A stretch of DNA of 13,842 bases, from assembly GCA_003556835.1 (NCBI GenBank), contig PWQG01000010.1, positions 1-13,842 of the forward strand, written 5' to 3'. Position 1 is the stretch's first letter. Each line of letters opens with the position of its first letter. Both the position numbers and the translations under genes were made by a program. Below the pieces are notes generated by a model that worked only from the letters and a program-made list of their open reading frames with translations, had not been told where the DNA came from and ran no database searches. Positions 7,036-13,774 of this stretch are shown here, piece by piece. This DNA is from Gammaproteobacteria bacterium. Its GTDB lineage: Bacteria > Pseudomonadota > Gammaproteobacteria > Pseudomonadales > Pseudohongiellaceae.

Positions 7036-8302
7036 TTTCGTGGTATCCGCCTATTTGGCTGTGCTTGGCCGCCCGCCCGAGTTGGAAGGATTGGCGTACT
7101 GGATCGCTCGGATGGATGAGGGATTGGCGCCCAGTGATCTTGCCACTCTGATGCTCGCTACCGAAGAATCAGCCAGCCGATCCCCGTGGCTAACCGAAAA
7201 CCTGCAGACTGCAGCGGCCCGCGAGGCGTTCGTGGTCGGCTTGTATGAAGATTTGTTTGCTCGCGAGCCGGAGCCTGAGGGGTTGGGGTACTGGAGTTCG
7301 GTGCTGGCCGGGCACATTGCGGATCCAGGCGAGGTCGTTTCGTATGTTATTCACGCCGCGCAAGCAGGCGGCGATTCTAGCGAGGATAAGGTCCGGTTGG
7401 CAGATCGGCTGAAAGAGGTTGCTCAGTTCACTGAGGCAGCGCGCGATACCCCCGAGGACTGGGGGACTGGTGTGATGACGTTTCAGTTGGCTGGAGACTG
7501 GCTTCGGGGGGCGCATGCGGATGCGTCGCTCGGCGATGGAGTGGCGCCATTACAGGATTTGGCGGAACGCCTTGATCAAGAGGGTGTTTTCGGGGTCATG
7601 GGCTCCGACGAGCATGACAGAGCCGAATATATGGGCATACCCCAGGTGGTCTCGGTGCAGGCTTCATGGGATGGTTCTGGTCAGGCATCAGCCGGATCTG
7701 GGGTGCTCGTGGGCGAAAACATAATCATGACGGCGGCGCACGTGGTGCTTGATACGGAAACGGGGCGGGGGATTGCCGATAATATCAGTATTCGGGTTGA
7801 CGCAGAGGTTGCTGGGGGGGTGAGGGGCGCCGCTGAGTATGATGTCCAGTACGCGCAATGGTATTCCATCGAGACGGATGCCGGCCGAATTTCTCAGGGG
7901 GCCGCTTCCCAGGATTCCGCCCTGCTGGCATTGGATGAAGCTATAGCTGGGGCACTTGGGAGCCCGATGGAACTGGATTTCGACTTTTCGGCCGGGGATG
8001 TGGTCGTTACCGGATATCCTGATGGTGGGGAGGAGCAGGTCTCGGTGACTGGCTCGGCGGAGGCGATCCCTGCACCTGGTGGCCGGACGTTACTGGAACT
8101 CGATGTCGAGGGCACCGGCCCTGGCTTCAGTGGCGGCCCGGTTTGGTATCCGGGTGATGAGGGTCCCAAGTTGGTGGGCACGGTGGTCGGCTCTGAGTGG
8201 GGGTATCATCTGCAGAATGATCTGGCCGACATCGCTGGGTTCATGGATGATCGGGACATCGCTATCGCTGCAGCGTGGACCGACTACGCGGAGGTCGCGT
8301 GA
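7022..8302 (+). CDS. DUF4214 repeats fused to a trypsin-like serine protease
   Basis: The 426-residue protein starts with two DUF4214-like repeats. The first is near residues 7-30 (VVSAYLAVLGRPPELEGLAYW), the second near 70-95 (FVVGLYEDLFAREPEPEG, then LGYW). The C-terminal half is a chymotrypsin-fold protease with an apparently complete triad: H240 (IIMTAAHVVLD), D298 (ASQDSALLAL) and S370 (GPGFSGGPVW), resembling V8/HtrA-type S1 peptidases without a PDZ domain. DUF4214 is common in large secreted or surface proteins of bacteria. No Sec signal is present, so if exported it would need another route. ATG 7022 is preferred to TTG 7007 because AGAGG lies six bases upstream. It probably processes or anchors a surface protein tied to this locus; the substrate is unknown. 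Confidence 0.88.
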   Translation: MNQHDFVVSAYLAVLGRPPELEGLAYWIARMDEGLAPSDLATLMLATEESASRSPWLTENLQTAAAREAFVVGLYEDLFAREPEPEGLGYWSSVLAGHIADPGEVVSYVIHAAQAGGDSSEDKVRLADRLKEVAQFTEAARDTPEDWGTGVMTFQLAGDWLRGAHADASLGDGVAPLQDLAERLDQEGVFGVMGSDEHDRAEYMGIPQVVSVQASWDGSGQASAGSGVLVGENIIMTAAHVVLDTETGRGIADNISIRVDAEVAGGVRGAAEYDVQYAQWYSIETDAGRISQGAASQDSALLALDEAIAGALGSPMELDFDFSAGDVVVTGYPDGGEEQVSVTGSAEAIPAPGGRTLLELDVEGTGPGFSGGPVWYPGDEGPKLVGTVVGSEWGYHLQNDLADIAGFMDDRDIAIAAAWTDYAEVA

Positions 8303-8342
8303 GCGGCGTCAGTGAGCTCTGGTTGTACCAAGGTGCGAGGCG

Positions 8343-8963
8343 ATGAACAATACCCGTTTAGGGGCTACCCAATATCCGACGGCCCGAAACGTATCCGTGC
8401 GTTACGACGAGGCGGAAGACCGGGTGCAGCTGTTCGCTGCCACGCCCCGCCATGGGCGCCGGGTGGCGCTCATCACCCGGAGGTTTCTGGCAGAGTTCTT
8501 TCCTAAGGCCTCCGAAGCGTTGCGGCGCAATCATCCATCGGCCACCGAGACTACACCGGTGACTGATGTGGTAATGCAATTTGAGCACATGGCGGCCGTC
8601 TCCGGGCGGCAGAATGGCCCGCCGAGGGGCCCCGCGGACGTCATTCGCTCGGAAATCCATCAGGGTGTTGCTAGTGCACAGGCCAGGCGTCTGATTGCCG
8701 AGGCAGACCGGAACGTGGTGGAGCGGCGCTTTCTGGTGGTCAGCACAGCTATACGCAGCGAGCCAGATTGGATCACGATTGCCCTTAGCGGTGAGCTGCG
8801 TGATCCATTAGGGGCGAATGGTGTTGTGCCGGAGCCGGTTGTGGCTCTGGTAATGACTCGCGAGCAGACGCATCGGGTTCTTCGCTTGTTGCTTGAACAG
8901 GGTCGAAAGGCTGGCTGGGAGGTAGAGGACTCTCTGCATTGGATGCGGATGAGCAATGTTTGA
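8343..8963 (+). CDS. uncharacterised 206-residue protein
   Basis: This soluble-looking protein has no signal peptide, membrane helix or catalytic motif that I recognise. The first ~50 residues (VSVRYDEAEDRVQLFA, RRVALITRRFLAEFFP) and the last ~75 (RRFLVVSTAIRSEPDWITIALSG, VALVMTREQTHRVLRLLLEQ) look like two beta-rich blocks. Each has alternating hydrophobic strands and ends in a helix, joined by a charged, helical linker (residues ~100-130). The pattern is compatible with a duplicated small domain or an adaptor. AAGG stands about nine bases before the ATG, and the gene follows the protease by 40 bp in the same direction, followed by a terminator-like hairpin. It is probably the last gene of the central operon and may be a partner of the protease or ligase. 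Confidence 0.75.
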   Translation: MNNTRLGATQYPTARNVSVRYDEAEDRVQLFAATPRHGRRVALITRRFLAEFFPKASEALRRNHPSATETTPVTDVVMQFEHMAAVSGRQNGPPRGPADVIRSEIHQGVASAQARRLIAEADRNVVERRFLVVSTAIRSEPDWITIALSGELRDPLGANGVVPEPVVALVMTREQTHRVLRLLLEQGRKAGWEVEDSLHWMRMSNV

Positions 8964-9045
8964 CCATGCCACGCCGGCCTCGGAGTGCGCTCTACCAAAT
9001 CGGGCGAGCTCTTGACGCGCGCGCTGGCGAGTCTTAACTTCCTGA

Positions 9046-9073
9046 TGCCGGCGCTAGCCGGTGTTTGTTTTCA
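9046..9073 (+). terminator. rho-independent terminator after the 206-residue gene
   Basis: CCGGC, GCTA loop, GCCGG (9048-9061) can be lengthened by two G-T pairs and is followed by TGTTTGTTTT. This is a good intrinsic terminator shape and separates the central genes from the ManC block. Confidence 0.6.
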
Positions 9074-9077
9074 GGCC

Positions 9078-9083
9078 TATAAA
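9078..9083 (+). promoter_or_regulatory. possible -10 element (TATAAA) before the DUF6447-like gene
   Basis: TATAAA lies 23 bp before the ATG at 9107, directly downstream of the terminator hairpin. No good -35 hexamer is found 16-18 bp upstream, so this would be a weak or activator-dependent promoter. Support is thin. Confidence 0.25.
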
Positions 9084-9106
9084 CAGTGACGAACGGGAGG
9101 CAGATT

Positions 9107-9316
9107 ATGGCCGAAGAGCCAGACACGAACCGCATGATCAGCATTGATGGCCAGAGCTATGAGTTGAACTCGCTGAGCGAGACTGCCCGCAATCAATTGA
9201 TGAACCTGCAGGTGACGGACCAGGAGATCAGTCGTCTCAAGCAGCAGCTTGCCATTGCCCAGACGGCCCGCACTGCCTACGCCAATGCGTTGAAGGCCGA
9301 GCTCCCCGAACAGTGA
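9107..9316 (+). CDS. DUF6447-like small protein
   Basis: The 69-residue protein reads ISIDGQSYELNSLSETAR near its start and then a heptad-like helix (QEISRLKQQLAIAQTARTAY). This matches the small DUF6447-type family (short beta motif IxIDGxxYxLxSL, then a helix with conserved QTAR-x-AYA), whose function is not established. The ATG at 9107 is chosen over an upstream GTG at 9086 because GGGAGG lies six bases before it, one of the strongest ribosome sites in the window, suggesting high expression. Its stop is 13 bases before manC. It has no signal peptide. It could be a structural, scaffold or substrate peptide linked to the neighbouring ATP-grasp and protease genes; this is inference. Confidence 0.8.
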   Translation: MAEEPDTNRMISIDGQSYELNSLSETARNQLMNLQVTDQEISRLKQQLAIAQTARTAYANALKAELPEQ

Positions 9317-9329
9317 GTGCCCTTTCCTA

Positions 9330-10739
9330 ATGTTGCTGCCCGTTATTCTGGCTGGTGGTGTGGGGTCGCGCCTTTGGCCAGCGTCTCGCGCCCTGCATCC
9401 CAAGCAGTTCCAGCCATTGCACGGCTCGGAGTCCCTCTTTGCGCAGACTCTCCGCCGCTTGGAAGGGCTTGAGATCGCCTCACCTACAGTGGTTTGTGCT
9501 GAAAGTCATCGGTTTCTGGTTGGCGAGGCATTGCGCCAACGCGGGTATGATCGGAGCGCTCAGGTTATGCTGGAGCCGGTTGGGCGCAACACGGCTCCTG
9601 CTATCGCGTTGGTCGCGCTAAACGCGCTGGAAGGGGGAGAGGACCCGCTTTTGCTGGTGCTGGCCGCTGACCACCTGATCCATTCGGACGAGGCGTTTCG
9701 GGTAGCCGTGCGCGCGGCTCAGCCTATGGCGGAGGAGGGCGATCTGGTGACCTTTGGCGTGCCACCGGATCGGCCTGAAACCGGGTATGGGTACATCCGG
9801 CTCGGCAACGCGCTCCAAGGCGGAGTGCACAGGGTGGACCGTTTTGTGGAGAAACCGGATGCTGCCGAGGCATCGGATCTCTGTCGGGACGGGGCGCATC
9901 TTTGGAACAGCGGTATGTTCCTATTTCGGGCGTCGCGCTACATCGATGAACTGACTCAGTTCGCACCGGCTATTCTTGAGGCGTGTCGGCAGGCGCTGTC
10001 CGCGTCGCAGGCAGATGGTCCCTTCCTTCGGGTTGCCGAGGCGGCGTTCGCTGAGTGCCCTTCTATCTCGGTGGATTACGCGGTAATGGAGCATACTAAC
10101 CATGCCGTGGTGGTGCCGTTGGAGGCAGGTTGGTCCGATTTGGGCTCTTGGCAAGCGGTCTGGGAGGCCGGTAGCCCGGATTGCGACGGTAACGTGGTTC
10201 GTGGCGATGTGGTGCAGGAGGATTGCGAGGGTACCCTGCTGCACGCCAATCACCGCTTGGTTGCTGCGCTGGGGCTGGAAGCAATGATGGTGGTAGAGAC
10301 TCGCGACGCGTTGCTGGTCGCACCTCGTACGCGATCACAGGATGTGAAGCGGCTGGTCGCCCGTATGGAAGGGGAGGGCCGGCTGGAGGTGCGGGAGCAT
10401 GGTCAGGTAGAACGGCCTTGGGGGGCGTATCGAGTGGTTGATGCGGGGCAGCGCTATCAGGTAAAGCGTTTGACCGTGCGCCCTGGCGCCAGGCTTTCTT
10501 TGCAGTTGCACTACCATCGGGCGGAACATTGGGTGGTGGTTTCCGGTTCGGCACGGGTGACTCGTGGGGAGGAGTCGCTCCTGCTCACGGAGAACGAGTC
10601 TACTTTCATTCCGGTGGGCGTTGTGCATACGTTGGAGAATCCGGGCAGTATTCCCTTGGAAATAATCGAGGTGCAGTCCGGCGCCTACCTTGGGGAAGAC
10701 GATATCGTCCGGTTAGATGACGACTACGGGCGGGCGTGA
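9330..10739 (+). CDS. manC: bifunctional mannose-1-phosphate guanylyltransferase / mannose-6-phosphate isomerase
   Basis: The 469-residue length is normal for the ManC/AlgA/XanB type II family. The N-terminal nucleotidyltransferase shows LAGGVGSRLWPASR...PKQF (residues 7-27), FVEKP (172-176), NSGMFLFRAS (193-202) and GWSDLGSW (267-274). The C-terminal cupin isomerase has LSLQLHYHRAEHW (389-401, with Q392, H394, H396 and E399 as likely metal ligands), a VVSG turn and the second histidine in GVVHTLENPG. It interconverts fructose-6-P and mannose-6-P and makes GDP-mannose from mannose-1-P and GTP in the cytoplasm, feeding O-antigen or exopolysaccharide synthesis. The ATG has a poor ribosome site, consistent with coupling to the gene 13 bp upstream. 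All key motifs look intact. No phosphomannomutase gene is present, so that step must come from elsewhere in the genome. Confidence 0.96.
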   Translation: MLLPVILAGGVGSRLWPASRALHPKQFQPLHGSESLFAQTLRRLEGLEIASPTVVCAESHRFLVGEALRQRGYDRSAQVMLEPVGRNTAPAIALVALNALEGGEDPLLLVLAADHLIHSDEAFRVAVRAAQPMAEEGDLVTFGVPPDRPETGYGYIRLGNALQGGVHRVDRFVEKPDAAEASDLCRDGAHLWNSGMFLFRASRYIDELTQFAPAILEACRQALSASQADGPFLRVAEAAFAECPSISVDYAVMEHTNHAVVVPLEAGWSDLGSWQAVWEAGSPDCDGNVVRGDVVQEDCEGTLLHANHRLVAALGLEAMMVVETRDALLVAPRTRSQDVKRLVARMEGEGRLEVREHGQVERPWGAYRVVDAGQRYQVKRLTVRPGARLSLQLHYHRAEHWVVVSGSARVTRGEESLLLTENESTFIPVGVVHTLENPGSIPLEIIEVQSGAYLGEDDIVRLDDDYGRA

Positions 10740-10771
10740 CGCGTGTTTCATGAATCCCGCCCCTTGAGCCG

Positions 10772-11527
10772 ATGAGCAAACCTCTATTCAGCGTTATCAG
10801 CCCGGTTTACAACAGCGCACGCTTTTTGGCTGAGGCGGTCGCCTCCGTTCAGGCTCAGACCCTGGACGATTGGGAGCTGGTCTTGGTGGATGATGCCTCG
10901 CAAGACGGTTCATTAGAGCTGGCCGAGCAACTGGCAGCTAGAGACCAGCGTATCCGCGTCCTACCGCTCCAGGAGAACGTTGGCCCAGCTAAGGCGCGCA
11001 ACACCGCCATCGCCGAGGCGAGGGGTCGGTATCTTGCCTTTCTCGACAGCGATGACATCTGGTGCCCGGAAAAGCTTGAGCGGCAGCTCTCGCTGTTGAA
11101 GCTCAGTGGCGCGTCCCTAGTATATTCCGCTTACGAGAAGGTGAACGAAACTGGGGCACGCTCCGGGCGGGTGGTTCAGGTGCCTTCGCGGGTCAGCTAT
11201 CAGGATTTGTTGCGTGCAACCGTCATCGCCACAGTGACGGCGGTCGTCGATATTGAACGCACTGGGCCAATCCGGATGCCCGATATTCGAAAGCGCCAGG
11301 ATTATGCCTTCTGGCTCTATTTACTTCGGAACCATGGCATGGCTTACGGGGTGCAGTACCCGTTGGCATATTTGCGGAAGCGGCCGGGTTCGCTGTCGAG
11401 CAACAAGCTCTCTGCTACATGGTACACATGGCGCGTCTATCGCGAGTTTGAGCACCTGCACATACCTGCTAGCTTGTATTATCTGGGACACTACGGTCTG
11501 CGGGCGCTGCGCAAATCCCTGGTTTGA
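10772..11527 (+). CDS. family 2 glycosyltransferase
   Basis: This 251-residue GT-A fold enzyme begins FSVISPVYNSARFLAEAV (residues 6-23), with the nucleotide-binding pair in LVLVDDASQDGS (36-47). The metal-binding DXD-type motif is in YLAFLDSDDIW (87-97). A later RKRQDYAFWLYLLRNHG segment matches the ED/QD acceptor-site region of TuaG/WfgS-like enzymes. It transfers a sugar from a nucleotide donor to a lipid-linked acceptor at the cytoplasmic face of the membrane. Donor and linkage cannot be told; GDP-mannose from the adjacent ManC is a natural candidate. No membrane helix is obvious. It starts 32 bp after manC without a strong ribosome site and ends 65 bp before the epimerase gene. Confidence 0.93.
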   Translation: MSKPLFSVISPVYNSARFLAEAVASVQAQTLDDWELVLVDDASQDGSLELAEQLAARDQRIRVLPLQENVGPAKARNTAIAEARGRYLAFLDSDDIWCPEKLERQLSLLKLSGASLVYSAYEKVNETGARSGRVVQVPSRVSYQDLLRATVIATVTAVVDIERTGPIRMPDIRKRQDYAFWLYLLRNHGMAYGVQYPLAYLRKRPGSLSSNKLSATWYTWRVYREFEHLHIPASLYYLGHYGLRALRKSLV

Positions 11528-11592
11528 GCACCGAGAGAGCACGCGCCGCGGCTCTATAGAATGCCTGAAAGAGAATTAATAAAGGCCCCAAC

Positions 11593-12549
11593 GTGAGGGT
11601 TTTGGTTACTGGTAGTACCGGGTTCGTGGGGCATGCGCTGGTCAAGCGCTTGATCGACATACCCTCTGTAACACCGATTGCCGGCTGTCGCCGGGCCAAC
11701 ACGGTCGATTTCGGCTGCGAGACTTATGTTCTCGGAGATTTGACAGAACCGGTGAATCTGACCGAGCGGTTGCGGGGTGTCGACGTTATAGTACACACGG
11801 CGGCGCGGGCACATGTTCTCAATGTTGGTGACCCGCTTGCAGAGAGAGCAGAGTTCGAGTCCGTCAATGTGGCTGCCACTCGTCGCCTTGCGATAGCAGC
11901 GCGCAGGGCCGGTGTTCGTCGCCTTATATTCCTCAGCAGTATTGGGGTTCATGGTGACCGTACCGAAAACCCGTTCACTGCGGATTCTCCATTCGATCCG
12001 CGGTCGGCCTACGCCCACTCTAAGGCGCAGGCGGAGGCTGCGTTGCAGGAGGTGCTGGCAGGTTCTGATACTGAATGGGTGGTCATCCGCCCGCCACTGG
12101 TATACGGGCCCAACGCACCGGGGAACATGCAAAAACTACTCGGACTGGTTCTGCGCGCGCCGCCTATCCCGCTGGCGCATGTGAATAATCAGCGATCGCT
12201 GGTGGCGTTACCCAATCTGCTGGATCTCGTGCTCACCTGCGCGACCCATACGGAGGCCGCAGGTCGGGCTTGGCTGGTTGCTGATGGTGTCGACTTGAGT
12301 ACACCGCGCCTGATTCGCGAGTTGGCCGATGGGATGGGGCGGCCAGCGCGGCTTTTTCCCATGCCGATGAGTTGGCTCAAGGCCTTGGGGAAGGTCACGG
12401 GGAGGGCCGGCACTATCAGTAGTCTTACCGATGATTTGCAGTTGGACATCCAGGCCACCCGTGAACGACTGGGTTGGAAGCCGGTCATTCGCCCGGAGCC
12501 GGTGCTGAGGCATACCGCCGCGTGGTTTCGGCATCAGCGGAGGTACTGA
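11593..12549 (+). CDS. SDR-family NAD-dependent nucleotide-sugar epimerase/4-reductase
   Basis: The 318-residue extended SDR has the NAD-binding TGSTGFVG (residues 6-13), the HTAARAH turn (69-75) and the catalytic set S115/S116 with Y140-x3-K144 (SAYAHSKAQAE). The RPPLVYGPNAPGNM segment (167-179) is typical of the GalE-like UDP-sugar epimerase branch. Proteins of this branch next to an initiating sugar transferase (WbpV, WreQ) act as 4-epimerases or UDP-4-keto-6-deoxy-HexNAc reductases that produce sugars such as QuiNAc or FucNAc. Which reaction applies here is not decidable from sequence. The GTG start at 11593 has AAAGG eight bases upstream. The gene is followed 87 bp later by the PglC-like transferase, which would use its product. 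Confidence 0.9.
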   Translation: MRVLVTGSTGFVGHALVKRLIDIPSVTPIAGCRRANTVDFGCETYVLGDLTEPVNLTERLRGVDVIVHTAARAHVLNVGDPLAERAEFESVNVAATRRLAIAARRAGVRRLIFLSSIGVHGDRTENPFTADSPFDPRSAYAHSKAQAEAALQEVLAGSDTEWVVIRPPLVYGPNAPGNMQKLLGLVLRAPPIPLAHVNNQRSLVALPNLLDLVLTCATHTEAAGRAWLVADGVDLSTPRLIRELADGMGRPARLFPMPMSWLKALGKVTGRAGTISSLTDDLQLDIQATRERLGWKPVIRPEPVLRHTAAWFRHQRRY

Positions 12550-12636
12550 ACGAGCGTCAGCCGCCTTTCCAATATGTCGAATCGTCGCTGGTGTTGAGGC
12601 TTTTTGCCCGGGGGCTGCGCGAGTTGATCTGACCGA

Positions 12637-13209
12637 ATGGCTCGGGGAGATATCTTGATTCGACTGCTGGATGTGATGTTTTCGGCATTGGCGTTATTGC
12701 TAGGTTCGCCGTTGCTGTTGGTTCTTTGCCTGCTTGGGTGGTGGGATACGGGTTTACCGCTCTTTCGCCAGACGCGCGTGGGGCGCGGCAAGGAGCTGTT
12801 TACTCTCATCAAGCTCCGTACGATGAATCCGGGAACCGCGTCGGTGGCAACCCACTTGGCGAGCACCTCGGACGTCACCGGGTTAGGGCATTTTCTGCGT
12901 CGAACCAAGCTTGATGAACTGCCGCAGTTGTGGAACGTTCTGCGAGGTGACATGAGCCTCGTGGGCCCGCGTCCCTGTTTGCCGGGCCAAGTGGAGTTGA
13001 TCAACGAGCGGGCGCGGCGGGGTGTTTTTGATGCAAGGCCGGGGATCACCGGACTTGCTCAAGTCAAAGGGATAGATATGTCAGACCCGGTTCGCCTTGC
13101 AAAGGTCGACGAGGCGATGGTTAGGCATCTGACGGTTAAGTCCTATTTTAAGTTATTGATTTTGACCATTATGGGTAAGGGGGCGGGTGACCGTGTTGGG
13201 TGGAGTTGA
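12637..13209 (+). CDS. PglC-like initiating sugar-phosphate transferase
   Basis: The 190-residue protein matches the small monotopic phosphoglycosyl transferase class (bacterial sugar transferase family). It has one N-terminal hydrophobic re-entrant helix containing SP (residues 24-25), then FRQTRVGRGKELFTLIKLRTM (43-63) in two conserved pieces. The catalytic Asp-Glu dyad is D93-E94 in KLDELPQLWNVLRGDMSLVG, followed by PRP and ARPGITGLAQV. It transfers a sugar phosphate from a UDP-sugar to undecaprenyl phosphate on the inner face of the membrane, starting repeat-unit assembly. The SDR gene just upstream probably supplies the UDP-sugar. ATG 12637 has no good ribosome site. An in-frame TTG at 12655 is preceded by GGGGAG, so the true start may be six codons later. 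A terminator hairpin follows. Confidence 0.93.
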   Translation: MARGDILIRLLDVMFSALALLLGSPLLLVLCLLGWWDTGLPLFRQTRVGRGKELFTLIKLRTMNPGTASVATHLASTSDVTGLGHFLRRTKLDELPQLWNVLRGDMSLVGPRPCLPGQVELINERARRGVFDARPGITGLAQVKGIDMSDPVRLAKVDEAMVRHLTVKSYFKLLILTIMGKGAGDRVGWS

Positions 13210-13545
13210 GCCGGGGTTCGCCCCCGATTTTACGGACGCTTCTAAAAACCCCTTGGACTTTCCCCGGTGCAGGTTGTCCACTGCGAGGCCGGGGGGTTCT
13301 CCGGCTGCCTTGAGGTAAGCGGGGAGGAGCTTGTCGCCGATGGTATCCTGCAGCCGCCCGAATCGGCTGACGAAGGCCTCCGCCCGTTCGGCCATTTCTA
13401 TGTTGTCGCTGAGCGTTCTGGCATCTTCCACGGTGAAGGGGCGGGGGAATAGTCGGTTATCCGTGATTTGCAGGTGATGGGATTCGCGCTCGACCACGCG
13501 GGCCAGGAATTGCAGGCGGGCTTTTTGGTTCTTGTCGAGGGTCAC
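13153..13545 (-). pseudogene. HepT-like toxin, 3'-truncated
   Basis: Residues 1-94 (down to about 13264) look like the small helical partner of MNT nucleotidyltransferases: ARVVERESHHLQ, DRLFPRPF-type region at 30-37, GDKLLPAYL and a final PPGLAVDNLHR. HEPN/HepT proteins normally continue for about 50-60 residues carrying the R-x4-6-H RNase motif. Here that part is missing, replaced by GKSKGFLEASVK and non-homologous sequence that runs over the sugar-transferase terminator and 3' end to a stop at 13153. It begins with GTG overlapping the preceding TGA by four bases, the usual toxin-antitoxin gene junction. Loss of the catalytic motif means it should be inactive. Confidence 0.72.
13212..13231 (+). 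terminator. rho-independent terminator ending the polysaccharide operon
   Basis: CGGGG, TTCGC loop, CCCCG followed by ATTTT starts two bases after the sugar-transferase stop. An alternative register has a UUCG tetraloop. GC-rich stem plus T-tract supports intrinsic termination on the plus strand. Confidence 0.65.
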
Positions 13546-13733
13546 AGCAACACTCCTTGTTCCCTGGCCGTGTCATGGATGGTTTGCCGTTGCAGGTTGG
13601 GGGCGCTTAGCAGCACGTCAATCTTGCGGCCCTGGAGGGCGCGGCTGATGCGCTCCGAGAGCTGCGCGGCGAGCATGGCGGGGTTGTCCACCGGATCGGG
13701 CATTTCCACCAGCAGGTCCACATCCCTATCAGT
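13542..13733 (-). pseudogene. MNT-type nucleotidyltransferase antitoxin, 5'-truncated by an IS
   Basis: The remaining 63 or so residues read TDRDVDLLVEMPDP, then AAQLSERISRALQGRKIDV and HDTAREQGVLL. This is the DxD strand and C-terminal part of a minimal nucleotidyltransferase (MNT), whose family modifies (adenylylates) the HepT toxin. The expected upstream GS-x10-DxD opening is absent: upstream of about 13731-13736 the frame reads into unrelated DNA, where a transposase gene begins in the other direction. The break is therefore best explained by element insertion inside the conserved motif. It shares a four-base overlap with the HepT-like gene. Confidence 0.72.
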
Positions 13734-13740
13734 CAACGTA

Positions 13741-13773
13741 GTTGTCGCCTCAACGCAATCAGCAGGTGACAAC
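13741..13773 (+). promoter_or_regulatory. hairpin that can hide the transposase ribosome-binding site
   Basis: GTTGTCGCCT (13741-13750) and AGGTGACAAC (13764-13773) can form ten base pairs in RNA, one of them G-U, around a 13-base loop. The right arm contains AGGTG, the only ribosome site for the ATG at 13775. RNA entering from outside the element would fold this way, while RNA starting inside could lack the left arm. Such protection from outside transcription is known for other insertion sequences (for example IS10 and IS50). Confidence 0.5.
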
Positions 13774-13774
13774 G

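Noticed and set aside
9012..9040. TTGACG with a candidate -10 as promoter for the DUF6447-like gene
   Set aside because: No hexamer at 16-18 bp spacing matches TATAAT at more than three positions, and the terminator hairpin lies downstream of it.
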